Assembly (NCBI GenBank): GCA_016191785.1
Contig: JACPVJ010000136.1
Coordinates: forward strand, 22,539 to 86,538
Reading direction: 5' to 3'
DNA length: 64,000 bases
Origin: Myxococcales bacterium
GTDB lineage: Bacteria > Myxococcota_A > Polyangia > Polyangiales > Polyangiaceae
The notes beneath the pieces were generated by a model, which did not search any database, was not told the origin of the DNA, and worked only from the letters and a program-made list of their open reading frames with translations. Both the position numbers and the translations under genes were made by a program. Positions 17,958-26,519 of this stretch are shown piece by piece; the stretch's first letter is position 1; every line of letters starts with the position of its first letter.

Positions 17958-19328
17958 TCACGGCGCGAGCTCGATCACCGCCGGATCTCCGCCCGGGACG
18001 TCGCGCAGGCGAGCCTCGCCCGCCAGCACCTCGGTGGCGCAGCCGCCGCACGAGATCTGGTACCCCATCGGGTAGATCCGCGGCGGAACGCGGATCACCG
18101 TCGGCGCCGTTATGCTCGAGTCCGGGCGCACCCGCACCCGCAGGCGCAGCGCCGCCTCGTCCCACTCCCAGTCGAGCAGATCGCCGGCGACCCGCTCGGG
18201 GTAGGGCCGGACCACTTGCGCCAGCACCTGCGCTTTCTCGCTGCCGTCGGGGGCGAGCAGCCCGTAGCCGTCGCTCTTGTCGTAGGCCCAGTAGGCCGAC
18301 CCCGCGGCCACCGCCGCCGCGCCGTCGTAGGCCGCATCGACGTAGGCTTCGATGCCGGGCGAGTCGGCCATGCCGCCGTACTCGCCGAGCCAGAGCGGCG
18401 CGCTCAGCGCGTCCGCGTCGGCGCGCAGCGCAGCGATGCGCCCGATGAAGGCGGCGCGCTTCTTGGGCTCGAACCCCTTCCCGGACTCGGCGTCGGGATC
18501 GTAGGCGTGGGGCGAGTAGACGACGTCGCGCACCGAGAAGGGCGTCAAGCTGGTCGCAAACCCCAGGTTCCGCCCGGCGAAGGGCTCGAGGAAGGGGACC
18601 CACTTTGGGGCGTCCTCGCGGATCGCGCGGGTCAGGTCTTCGTAGAAGGGCTGCAGCACCTCCGCGTCGAAGGTCAGGGTCGAGTGCGAGCCCCAGAACG
18701 GCTCGTTCATCGGATCGAAGCCGATCACCGCCGGGTGGGCTCCGAGCCGCTTCGCCACGCGGCGCCACGCCTCCTGATAGTGCTCGCGCAGCTCGGGCCC
18801 GGTCCAGAACTGGTCCACGCACGCCACCACCTCGGGGTCGAGGTAGTTCATGAACCACGGCGTGGTGGGCGTGAACTTCTGGTAGTGCGACTCGTCGCAG
18901 GTCCAGCGGGGCGCGCCGTCCCCGTTGAAGCCCTCGCCGTACACGTCTTGGTGCATGTCGAGCACCACCGACAGCCCGGCGCTCGCCGCCCAGTCCATGC
19001 GCTCTGCGACCTCGTCCAGATAGGCCTCGCTGTACTCACCCTTCTTCGGCTCGATGCCCGCCCAGAGCAGCAGGAATCGGACGTGATTCAACCCCCAGTC
19101 GCTCGACAGACGGGTGAAGTCCGGGGGCTGGTGGAAGCCGAAGTATGGGGCCTGCTTGTGGGCGCCGGCCAGGTTCACGCCGCGCAAGATCACCGCGCGC
19201 CCCTCGGGGTCGCGCAGCGCGCCGCCGGCGACGTGCCAGCGGTTCGGAGCTTCGGCGGCGCTGGGCTCGCTCGAGCCGCAGCCCGAGAGGCAGAGCAGCA
19301 CACCCAGCCCGAGCAGCGCGGTTCGCAT
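17958..19328 (-). CDS. GH5 glycoside hydrolase, endoglycoceramidase-like lipoprotein
   Basis: 456 residues. Signal peptide with lipobox LSGC (Cys17). GH5 fold: ILRGVNLAG near 48, DMHQDVYG at 124-131, the acid/base Glu in NEP (Glu209) and nucleophile Glu in GEYGG (Glu316). DMHQDVY followed by NGDGAPRW is the form found in endoglycoceramidases, which release the glycan from glycosphingolipids. The C-terminal ~110 residues look like the beta-sandwich of that group. Sphingolipids are known from myxobacteria, so an endogenous or prey target is possible. It lies 29 nt after the upstream lipoprotein gene. Confidence 0.82.
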   Translation of the reverse strand: MRTALLGLGVLLCLSGCGSSEPSAAEAPNRWHVAGGALRDPEGRAVILRGVNLAGAHKQAPYFGFHQPPDFTRLSSDWGLNHVRFLLLWAGIEPKKGEYSEAYLDEVAERMDWAASAGLSVVLDMHQDVYGEGFNGDGAPRWTCDESHYQKFTPTTPWFMNYLDPEVVACVDQFWTGPELREHYQEAWRRVAKRLGAHPAVIGFDPMNEPFWGSHSTLTFDAEVLQPFYEDLTRAIREDAPKWVPFLEPFAGRNLGFATSLTPFSVRDVVYSPHAYDPDAESGKGFEPKKRAAFIGRIAALRADADALSAPLWLGEYGGMADSPGIEAYVDAAYDGAAAVAAGSAYWAYDKSDGYGLLAPDGSEKAQVLAQVVRPYPERVAGDLLDWEWDEAALRLRVRVRPDSSITAPTVIRVPPRIYPMGYQISCGGCATEVLAGEARLRDVPGGDPAVIELAP

Positions 19329-19357
19329 GGCGGGTTGCTCGACCCGACACGTGGGTC

Positions 19358-19996
19358 TCATGGTTTGACCGTGATCGTTGGGCACATTCCGCTCGCGTCC
19401 GGCGGCATGCACGCGGTCTGGCAGCCGGCACCCTGGCACGGGTAGCAGCACTTAAGCCCCGTGACGCAGACGCCCGAGTAGTAGCCACAGGGTTGGCCGA
19501 GTCCGGCTTGAGTCGTGTTGGGGGCGCCGCCGTCGCTCATGCACCAGCTGCCGAGAGGAGTCGTGTCGTGGCCGAACATGCGAGACACACAGACGTTGCA
19601 GATAGCGCCGCCACAGGAGCAAACGTCGTCGCAGTCCCCCGGGCAGGACTTTGGCCGTTTCTCGCACGGCCCAAAGCTGCCGCAGTAGTCGCCGTTTCCG
19701 TTTGCGCAGTACTCGTCGGGTTTGCAGTTGGCGGGCATGCATGGAACGGAGCCGGCACCCCCTCCAGAGCCGCTCCCCGAGATCCCTCCACCACCGACGA
19801 TCACTCCGCCAGTGCCGCCGAGAACCCCTCCGCCACCGAAAGCACTGCTACCGGCTCCTCCTCCTCCGACGCCAGCGACTCCCCCTGAGGCCGGATCTCC
19901 GGCCGCACCTGCCGAGCCATCGATTGGCGAGTCGTGTGCGGTCTGGCCGCAGGCACCGACGGCAAGAGCCAAGCTGAGGCCCAACTTGGCGCGCAT
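19358..19996 (-). CDS. Cys-rich lipoprotein
   Basis: 212 residues. Lipobox AVGAC near residue 15, Gly-rich linker to about 85, then a Cys-rich domain with about 22 Cys, including CKPDEYC, DCDDVCSCGG and KCCYPCQGAGCQ. The fold resembles small disulfide-knotted domains but I cannot name it. It probably forms an operon with the GH5 lipoprotein immediately downstream. Confidence 0.65.
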   Translation of the reverse strand: MRAKLGLSLALAVGACGQTAHDSPIDGSAGAAGDPASGGVAGVGGGGAGSSAFGGGGVLGGTGGVIVGGGGISGSGSGGGAGSVPCMPANCKPDEYCANGNGDYCGSFGPCEKRPKSCPGDCDDVCSCGGAICNVCVSRMFGHDTTPLGSWCMSDGGAPNTTQAGLGQPCGYYSGVCVTGLKCCYPCQGAGCQTACMPPDASGMCPTITVKP

Positions 19997-20345
19997 CCGC
20001 GAAGTGTACGGGAGCGTGAAAACCCAGTCGAGCAACAGGCGCTGAGTCCTTGTGACGGGCCTGGCACTGCTCGCGGGTTCTCTCGGGGGCGTCGGCGAGG
20101 AACGACGCTGGAAGAGGCCGTCACGTCGTGACTCGGGGTGACGCTCGTGGAAAGTGCACCGTCTCGACGATTTCACTTGACGCATTTCCGAGCGACTCGC
20201 TCTCGCGTCTCGTCAGGCACGTCGCTGGCCGCGTCGCCATCGCTCCACGGTGCTCGCTGATCGCGTTTCGCCCGCGCGACGACACGCGACGCGTTCGGAC
20301 CCTCGACGCGCGCTCAGCGCGTCAGCAGCGAGGGCAAAAATCCCC
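19997..20345. other. Gene-poor stretch upstream of the HNH fragment
   Basis: No convincing complete gene. Around 20160-20230 in frame 1 there is a short stretch (LDAFPSDSLSRLVRHVAGR) that faintly resembles the N-terminus of myxobacterial HNH proteins, but it is out of frame with the HNH domain downstream. If real, it is a remnant of the missing N-terminal part. It must also contain the promoter of the leftward lipoprotein gene. Confidence 0.35.
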
Positions 20346-20879
20346 GTGATCATCGCCGTCGAGACGAAGCGTCGCACGGGCGCGGGCAAGCCGCGCAAGC
20401 GCCGCGAGACGAAGCCGGGCTCGCGACGTGTGCCGGTGGCAATCCAGCGCGCAGTGCGGGAGCGGGATGAAGGTCAGTGCACCTTTGTGGATGCCGAGGG
20501 GCGCCGCTGCTCGGAGAAGCGCTTCCTGACCATCGAGCACGTCGAGCCTTTCGCGCTGGGCGGACCTTCGACGGTGGACAACTGCTGCTTGCTTTGCTCG
20601 TCTCACAACGCTCACCGAGCGCGACAGGTCTTCGGCGAAGAGCACGTCGCTCGGAAGGTCGAGGCGGCTCGCGCGAATCGGGACGCCGCACCTGCGGTGC
20701 CTGCCGCACCTGCGGCCCCGCCCGAGCGCGACGCGTTCCAGAAAGTGCAGTACGCCTTGGTGCACATGGGATTCAAGGCGACGCTGGCAAAGCGAGCCCT
20801 CGATGAGCTGCGCCGGCGCGGGGTCGAGCCTCGACCCGAGCCGCTGCTCCGGGCGGCGATCGCCGTTCTCATGCCTTGA
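20346..20879 (+). CDS. HNH endonuclease domain protein, probably N-terminally truncated
   Basis: 177 residues from a GTG start (upstream GTG at 20250 also in frame). The HNH core is clear: a basic lead-in RRVPVAIQRAVRERDEGQC, a first Cys pair (C and RRCSEKR), IEHVEPFALGG with the catalytic His, and NCCLLCSSHNAHRA. A C-terminal helical piece (ALVHMGFKATLAKRALDELRRRG) resembles the RuvA-C/UBA-like helices seen in these proteins. Myxobacterial relatives normally have about 200 further N-terminal residues that are absent here, and the frame before 20346 is Arg-rich noise. Likely a decayed copy of a repeated family; it may still be translated. Confidence 0.6.
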   Translation: MIIAVETKRRTGAGKPRKRRETKPGSRRVPVAIQRAVRERDEGQCTFVDAEGRRCSEKRFLTIEHVEPFALGGPSTVDNCCLLCSSHNAHRARQVFGEEHVARKVEAARANRDAAPAVPAAPAAPPERDAFQKVQYALVHMGFKATLAKRALDELRRRGVEPRPEPLLRAAIAVLMP

Positions 20880-20924
20880 GACGCTTCAGGCCAGCGACGG
20901 GGAGTGGCAGCATGGAGACAACGC

Positions 20925-21689
20925 ATGGCCACCGACTCACGCGCGCTTTCGGGTCGAGCTGGACCTCGGGCCTCGCACACCCCCAAGATCATGCTGACGC
21001 ATGGCCGAGCCAATCAGGGCATCGAAACGGGTGTGGGCACGGTGATGCTCGGCTTGGGCGACGTCCACAGCTTCGACGATGACCCACACGTCAGCGCGTC
21101 GCTCTACCTCTTGGCGGACGATCGCAACACGCCGTGGGCCCCGAAGTGGGATGGCAACGACGTCCGCCGGGTGCACTCCGCGAGCTTCGTCCCGGGGACC
21201 GAACTCGCGATCACGAACTTCCCCGACGGGTACATTCGCAACGGCGTGTGGGTCAGCGGCGACCAGCACAAGACCGGCGTCACGGTCGTGATCCCCATCT
21301 ACGTGAAGGCTCCGATCGCACCGATGCTGCTCAGCCTGCCGGGGCGCGGGGGCTGGCTGACCGCGAACGTGAAGCGGGGCAAGGGCGGGCCCGGCGCGTT
21401 CGGGTTCTCGCTGACCTCGGGCGAGCTCTACCTGTCGTTCTACGGGCTCTTCCGCCGCGCCTTCAGCTGCAGCCCGGACACGGGGATGACGCACAACCTG
21501 GTCAAGAGCTTCCAGCCTCATGTCGACGTCGTCGGCGCGACGCCGTGGGCGCCGGATCCGAAGGCGCCCTGCGACTCGCTTTCGTGGGGAATCGACGTCG
21601 AATGGGCGCCGATCCAGACCGCGGACATCGAGCACCCAGTCGATCAAGCGACGCTCCCGCCCTGCGACGGGCCGGGGCCGAACCCGTAG
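20925..21689 (+). CDS. Hypothetical protein
   Basis: 254 residues from ATG 20925; a GTG at 20904 and an ATG at 20991 are also possible, the last just before the well-structured part (MLTHGRANQGIETG). No signal peptide. The sequence is beta-rich with many Gly, Trp and Tyr residues and a Pro-rich end; there are three Cys in the C-terminal half. I recognise no domain. It follows the HNH fragment by 45 bp. Confidence 0.55.
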   Translation: MATDSRALSGRAGPRASHTPKIMLTHGRANQGIETGVGTVMLGLGDVHSFDDDPHVSASLYLLADDRNTPWAPKWDGNDVRRVHSASFVPGTELAITNFPDGYIRNGVWVSGDQHKTGVTVVIPIYVKAPIAPMLLSLPGRGGWLTANVKRGKGGPGAFGFSLTSGELYLSFYGLFRRAFSCSPDTGMTHNLVKSFQPHVDVVGATPWAPDPKAPCDSLSWGIDVEWAPIQTADIEHPVDQATLPPCDGPGPNP

Positions 21690-21802
21690 CCGGACCCGTC
21701 TGGTGGCGGACGGGGGTTTCTCCCGTGCCCATCGGCTGCCCGCTTCCTTGAAAACACTCCCGCTATTGGAGGATTTTCGAGGATGACACGGGCGGCCCTC
21801 CC

Positions 21803-22813
21803 TCACTTCCCCTTGGTGAACAGCTTCGCCCACACCCCGCCCTTGCAGTAGCTCTGGGAGGAGCAGTCCGGTGTGTCGACCTCGTCGGCGCTCAGGCTCT
21901 GCGGGCTGAAGCCCTCGAAGTCGTACTGCAGGTTGACATCCAAGGACTTCGGGCACGTGGTGGGTAGGTTGTCCTGGTGGAACGCCACGGCGAAGCGCTT
22001 GCGCTGGAAGGTGGCGGGGAACGCTACACCGTCGACAGCGGCGTAGCCGGTGCCGGACACGGTGACCGTGCCCTTCGAGAGGTCGCCTGAAGCTTGCGCG
22101 ATGGTGACCGTCAGGGTCGTGGCAAGAGTCTCGGGCGATGGCTTGTCGAGCGAGCACGCCAGGCGCGACCCGCAGGCCAACAGAGCGACGGAGCCGCTGA
22201 TGTCTTGCGGGGCGAGATCGGCGCCGCAGATCGAGGCGGGGTCGGGCGTAGGGGGGCGGCCCCAGCGCGCCGTGCCCTCGGTGTTCAAGCAGCCGGCGCC
22301 ATAGGTCGGCTTGAAGTGCCCGGCGTCCTTCGCTGCGCAGCTCGCGTCGGACTCGAAGTACCAGTACTCGTTCTCGGTGCAGCCGGCGGGGCAGTCGCCG
22401 CCGCCGCGCTTCAAGACGAACGCGAAGCCGCCATCTGGCTTGCGGAACGGGTAGACGAAGCTGCCGTCGTACATCAGGCCCGGCTCGAAGATCGCCTTGA
22501 TGTCCGCAAGCTCGGGGTGGGCCGCGTGGATCTTGGCCAGGAACTGGGCGACGCTGACGCCCGCGCAGGCCGCGCCGCCGCCGTCCGTGGGCTGGGTCAG
22601 CGGCTGGCCCGGCGCCGGGTTGGCTTCGGCGGGCTCGCACCCGCTCGCGCCTGCGGTGCCGCCGGTGGCTGCAGTGCCGCCCACGCCTGCAGTGCCGCCG
22701 ATCCCCGCGGTGCCGCCCGCGCCTGCGACGCCGCCCGAGCCCCCCGTGTCTCCCTCGTGCTTCGTGCCATCGCAGCCGAGGACCAGTACGAATGCCAGCG
22801 CCACCCACCGCAT
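21803..22813 (-). CDS. Lipoprotein of unknown function with Gly linker
   Basis: 336 residues. Lipobox LVLGC near residue 14, GGTAGIGGTAG-type linker to about 60, then a ~270-residue domain with about a dozen Cys (e.g. GDCPAGCTENEYWYFE, SYCKGG) and beta character. It may be a secreted binding domain; no catalytic motif seen. It starts 38 nt after the DUF2330 gene stop, so the two are probably one transcript. Confidence 0.65.
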   Translation of the reverse strand: MRWVALAFVLVLGCDGTKHEGDTGGSGGVAGAGGTAGIGGTAGVGGTAATGGTAGASGCEPAEANPAPGQPLTQPTDGGGAACAGVSVAQFLAKIHAAHPELADIKAIFEPGLMYDGSFVYPFRKPDGGFAFVLKRGGGDCPAGCTENEYWYFESDASCAAKDAGHFKPTYGAGCLNTEGTARWGRPPTPDPASICGADLAPQDISGSVALLACGSRLACSLDKPSPETLATTLTVTIAQASGDLSKGTVTVSGTGYAAVDGVAFPATFQRKRFAVAFHQDNLPTTCPKSLDVNLQYDFEGFSPQSLSADEVDTPDCSSQSYCKGGVWAKLFTKGK

Positions 22814-22851
22814 GGCCGGAGCGTAGCACCGAGCGAGGTCACGCGCGGCCC

Positions 22852-23982
22852 TCACGCCCGGCGACGTCGCGCTCTGCGGCGCAGGAACGACAGCCCCAAG
22901 AGCAACCCGAACCCAGCCTGCGTGGCCTTCGGGTTCCACTCGACCGTGATGGTGTTCTGCTGCTCGATCTCGGCCGGCACGCTGGGTCGGAAGGTCATGT
23001 CGTGCAACTGGTGCCCTCCGAGCCGACTGCGCAGGCGGACCAGCGCCACGTGGTCGGCGCTCACCAGATCGGCGACCCCTGCTTGCTTCAAGATCGACTG
23101 CGGGTACTCGGGGAAGCCCGCCTCGAGCACGAACGCGCCCTTTCGGGCGGCCGCGGCGAAGAGTGCGCCGTAGTCCGTGGTGTTGGCCGAGGTCGCGCGC
23201 ACGCGTTTGGCGATCCGCTCCACCGGATAGTTCTTGGGCAACATGGGTGAGGCACCCGCCAAGAAGAGCAGCACCTCGGACTCGAGGCCCGGAGTGACCG
23301 AGTGGGAAGAGAGCGCGAACGGGTACTCGAGCTTCTCGGGCGGGATCTTGGCGAAGCGGACGGTGATCGGCGCAAGCTCGCCGCTGTTGGCCTTGGGCTG
23401 CACGCGCGCGGCCAGGAACACCCAGCCGCGCTGGGCGTAGCCATCGAGCGAGTGCTGGATTGCGGCGGGGACGGGGAACTGCTCCTTGTTCAGCCACTCG
23501 CCGATCGACTGCCCCGAGCTCCCGCCCACGACCACGTACTGATAGGTGGCGGTCTCGCCCCGCTGGACCACGCGAACCGCGTCGGGCGCGCCGGCGCCGG
23601 GCGCGCCGGCCGACTTGGCTTCGGGCATGCAGCCGCAGCCTCCGCCGCCGCCGGGCCTGCGGGCGGTCGGATCGTAGATGTGGATCTGCGGCTCGGTGAA
23701 GCGCTCGAGCTCGGGGAACAGCTCGCGCTTCGCGTCTTCGATCCGGATCGGCTCTTGCTGAAGCGGCAGCACGAAGGCCTGATCGCCCGAGGCCCCGTCG
23801 AACCCGACCCCGACCACCACCGCGGTGCCCTCGGCGCCTTGCGCGATCAGCACGCGCTGCGCGTTCATCGACGCCTGCTGGGTCTCGCTCTTGCCGATCA
23901 TCCCGCCGCAAGCGGCGGCGTCGGGAGCCGAGAGGTGGATGCCGAGCGCGAGGGTGAGCGCGACGGATGTACGGCGAAACAT
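22852..23982 (-). CDS. DUF2330-type secreted protein with C-terminal membrane/Arg tail
   Basis: 376 residues. A signal peptide ends near AAA-CGG; the mature N-terminus begins CGGMIGKSETQQASMNAQRVLI, the pattern of DUF2330 proteins. A Gly/Cys-rich insert (GGGGGCGCMPEA) lies around residue 115. The C-terminus has a short hydrophobic stretch followed by RRRARRRRA, reminiscent of the MYXO-CTERM sorting tail although without a Cys just before the helix. Function unknown; surface location likely. A Met five codons earlier (23997) is less good for the signal peptide. Confidence 0.75.
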   Translation of the reverse strand: MFRRTSVALTLALGIHLSAPDAAACGGMIGKSETQQASMNAQRVLIAQGAEGTAVVVGVGFDGASGDQAFVLPLQQEPIRIEDAKRELFPELERFTEPQIHIYDPTARRPGGGGGCGCMPEAKSAGAPGAGAPDAVRVVQRGETATYQYVVVGGSSGQSIGEWLNKEQFPVPAAIQHSLDGYAQRGWVFLAARVQPKANSGELAPITVRFAKIPPEKLEYPFALSSHSVTPGLESEVLLFLAGASPMLPKNYPVERIAKRVRATSANTTDYGALFAAAARKGAFVLEAGFPEYPQSILKQAGVADLVSADHVALVRLRSRLGGHQLHDMTFRPSVPAEIEQQNTITVEWNPKATQAGFGLLLGLSFLRRRARRRRA

Positions 23983-24091
23983 GCCGCAATCTACCACGCG
24001 CGCGCACGAGCGACGGCAGCGCCGTGCCCAGCCTCTTGAAAAACGGGTGCGCTGGCTGACGTTCGCCCGGCGCTGAGGTAGCCTCGAGCCA

Positions 24092-24793
24092 ATGGTCGAC
24101 GGGCTCGATGATCTCGACGACTGGGAGCGCCTCTTGGCCGCCGAGCGTCACGTTCAGAAGCTCCTTCCTGGAGCTGTTCTCGTGGGCGAGACGGCGGCTG
24201 CGCTCCACGTCGGTCACCGGGTGAGCAACGACGGCGACCACGTGCTCGAGGACCTGCGCGATCACTTCGATGAAGTGCTCCTGAAGCTGGAGGCCGTGGC
24301 AGGTTGGCAGACCGCGAGGATCCGCCGTCCGGTGCTCATTCTAGGCCGACTGGAAGGAGTCGAGACGGGGATCCGCCAGCTGCGGCGGACGCAGCCGTTG
24401 GAGACGGAAGTGCTTGCCGGGCTGCGCGTTCCGACGCTCGCCGAGATGGCACGGATCAAGGCGTGGCTGCTGGTGACCCGCTACACCGTGCGCGATTACC
24501 TGGATACGGTCGTGCTGTTCGAGCGCCTCGGGGAGGCCGGTGTCCGAGCTGCGATGACGTCCTTCGACCAGCTTTACGCGCAGGCGTCCGGGGCGTCGCC
24601 TCTGGTCGAGGTGGGCGAGCGTCTGGCCGAAGCTAGACCCGCGGACGCACCCGAGGTGGACCTCGCTAGCTACCGCGGTCTCATGCCCCCGTGGAACGAC
24701 TGGGCGCTCCTCGCGTCGAGCGGCCGCGGTTGGGCCGTCACCATAGCGCGCCTCTCGCTGGATGCGCCGGCCCAAGGGGAGCACGAACAGTGA
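24092..24793 (+). CDS. AbiEii-type nucleotidyltransferase, putative toxin
   Basis: 233 residues. The nucleotidyltransferase core shows VGETAAALHVGHRVSND, matching the GGxxxxxHxGHRxS consensus with Glu for the second Gly, and DGD as the metal-binding DxD. Later MARIKAWLLVTRYTVRDYLD matches the Lys...Arg...Asp helix of the AbiEii/MNT group. Such enzymes block growth by adding nucleotides to tRNA acceptor stems or other targets. The stop overlaps the next start (GTGA), so a small partner is coupled downstream. No AbiEi-like winged-helix antitoxin is upstream, unlike the classic AbiE order. Confidence 0.75.
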   Translation: MVDGLDDLDDWERLLAAERHVQKLLPGAVLVGETAAALHVGHRVSNDGDHVLEDLRDHFDEVLLKLEAVAGWQTARIRRPVLILGRLEGVETGIRQLRRTQPLETEVLAGLRVPTLAEMARIKAWLLVTRYTVRDYLDTVVLFERLGEAGVRAAMTSFDQLYAQASGASPLVEVGERLAEARPADAPEVDLASYRGLMPPWNDWALLASSGRGWAVTIARLSLDAPAQGEHEQ

Positions 24794-25068
24794 GCCGATT
24801 CGATCTTGCCCGCTCGCGCGCGCTCTGGAACCGCGGGCACCTGGATCTGCGCAGCGACGAGACCATCGCGCAGCTCTTGGATCGCGGGGAGCTCGATGGT
24901 TGGCGCGAGCTGTACCGAATCGCCCGGCAGGACGCCGACCTGCGCCGTCGCATCGCAAAGGTCGTGGAGCGAGTCCCGCTCGCGTACGGTCACTTCTGGC
25001 TGGCGGCGCTCCGTTCGCTCGGAGAGCCGGTGGAGATGGACCGGGAGCTGCCGCGCGCGGAGGACTGA
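24790..25068 (+). CDS. Small partner of the AbiEii-like protein, candidate antitoxin
   Basis: 92 residues starting GTG within the toxin stop (4-nt overlap). Mostly helical and strongly charged: FDLARSRALWNRGHLDLRSDETIAQLLDRG, then REL(Y)RIARQDADLRRRIAKVV. It does not look like AbiEi and I cannot assign a domain. The frame is open upstream to 24691 but only as a shadow of the toxin gene. Antitoxin role is inferred from coupling only. Confidence 0.6.
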   Translation: MSRFDLARSRALWNRGHLDLRSDETIAQLLDRGELDGWRELYRIARQDADLRRRIAKVVERVPLAYGHFWLAALRSLGEPVEMDRELPRAED

Positions 25069-25114
25069 CGGGAGCAGACTGTCTGACGGCCCCGCGTGGC
25101 GCCTGCCGCGGCGA

Positions 25115-25438
25115 TCACGCGCTCGCACGAGCGACGGCGTCGAGAATGCGGGTGAGCGCGGCCTGATCGAGGCGGGTGAAACGCACACCGAAGCCGCCGT
25201 CTCGCGGGACGATCTCGCCCGGAGCGACGACGCGCTCGCCGTCGAGCTCGAGCTCCACGTCGACCGGGGACCCGGGCGCGAACGCCGGCGGCTCGACCGA
25301 GCCGAGACCGCCCATGGAAAGGTCCCGCATCTGGACGGTCGCCGCGCGACCGTCGAACGAGAGCCGCGCGCGGGCGGCCAGCGACACGCGCAGGTGGGCT
25401 CGGCGATTGGTCGCGGTGACGGGGTGCAGGGCAGACAT
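25115..25438 (-). CDS. PilZ domain protein, c-di-GMP receptor
   Basis: 107 residues, a single PilZ domain. The c-di-GMP-binding signatures are both present: RRAHLR at 12-17 (RxxxR) and DLSMGG at 39-44 (DxSxxG). The upstream gene on the same strand, 121 bp away, encodes a response regulator-diguanylate cyclase, the enzyme that would make its ligand. ATG 25438 is 12 codons before the domain; the longer frame to 25540 is not needed. Confidence 0.85.
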   Translation of the reverse strand: MSALHPVTATNRRAHLRVSLAARARLSFDGRAATVQMRDLSMGGLGSVEPPAFAPGSPVDVELELDGERVVAPGEIVPRDGGFGVRFTRLDQAALTRILDAVARASA

Positions 25439-25559
25439 GGCGTGCTCCGGTTTTTCGTGGGCCAAAGTCTCCCCACGAATGCGTTCCCCTACGCCCCCGC
25501 GCAAGCGCTGGTGCCCTGAAAGGAAATGAAAGCCGACCATGACGCCCTGCGCCAGGCGG

Positions 25560-26504
25560 TCAGTCTTGCTCTTCCAGCTCGACGCTCCACATCACCACGC
25601 GGTTTCGGCCGGCGTGCTTGGCGGCGTAGAGCGCAGCGTCGGCGCGGGCCACCAGGGTCGAGGCGCTGGCGACGTCACCGGGGCCGTCGGCCGCCGCGAC
25701 GCCGAAGCTGGCCGTGCAGCGCACGGCGCGGTCGCCCGAGCGCACCTCCGATCGCTCGACCGCGGCGCGCAGGCGCTCGGCCAGCACGAAGGCGCCGGCG
25801 GTGCCGGTGTTGGTCAGCACGATGGCGATCTCTTCACCGCCGTAGCGCGCGACCACGTCGGCCTTGCGCACCGATCGCACGAGCGTGGTCCCCACGCTGC
25901 GCAAGACCTCGTCGCCCACCTGGTGCCCGTGCTCGTCGTTGACTCGCTTGAAGTAATCGACGTCGGCCAAGATCAGCGCCAGGGGAATGCCATAACGAAC
26001 CAGGCGCGCCACCTCGACATCGATCACGTTGTTGAAGTGCCGGCGGTTGAACAAGTCGGTGAGGGGGTCGGTGCACGACAGGCGAACGAGCTTCTCGTTG
26101 GCTGCCGCCAGGTCCTCGGCCATTAGCTTGAGCCGCAGGTGAACGCGCACGCGCGCCACCAGCTCGCGCGGGTCGAAGGGTTTGCAGACGTAGTCGGTCG
26201 CGCCGCGGTCGAAGAGCTCGACCTTGCGATCGAGCTCGGTGTCCGCCGTCAAGATCAGCACCGGGATGCCCGTGAGCTCGGGCTTGGCCGAGCGCAGGCG
26301 GAGCAGCTGCATCCCGTCGCAGCCCGGCATCACCAGATCGCAGATCACGATGTCGGGTTTCGCCTCGGCCATGATGCGCAGCGCTGCCAGGCCGTCCGCG
26401 GCCTCGAGCACCTCTTCCAGGTCGCCCGACTGCCGCAGCGTCTCGGCGACGGCCGCGCGCACCGGCGCGCTGTCATCGACGACCAGTGCTCGACCGCGGG
26501 GCAT
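25560..26504 (-). CDS. Response regulator-GGDEF diguanylate cyclase
   Basis: 314 residues. A receiver domain (acidic pair Asp10-Asp11, phospho-acceptor Asp56 in CDLVMPG, Lys108) is joined to a GGDEF domain. The active-site loop is GGEEI at 222-226, a catalytically competent form, and RKAD at 213-216 is an intact RxxD inhibitory site five residues before it, so product feedback is expected. Converts GTP to c-di-GMP on phosphorylation. No kinase is adjacent. It starts 16 nt after the M49-like gene. Confidence 0.9.
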   Translation of the reverse strand: MPRGRALVVDDSAPVRAAVAETLRQSGDLEEVLEAADGLAALRIMAEAKPDIVICDLVMPGCDGMQLLRLRSAKPELTGIPVLILTADTELDRKVELFDRGATDYVCKPFDPRELVARVRVHLRLKLMAEDLAAANEKLVRLSCTDPLTDLFNRRHFNNVIDVEVARLVRYGIPLALILADVDYFKRVNDEHGHQVGDEVLRSVGTTLVRSVRKADVVARYGGEEIAIVLTNTGTAGAFVLAERLRAAVERSEVRSGDRAVRCTASFGVAAADGPGDVASASTLVARADAALYAAKHAGRNRVVMWSVELEEQD

Positions 26505-26519
26505 CGCCTTTCCCTTGGC

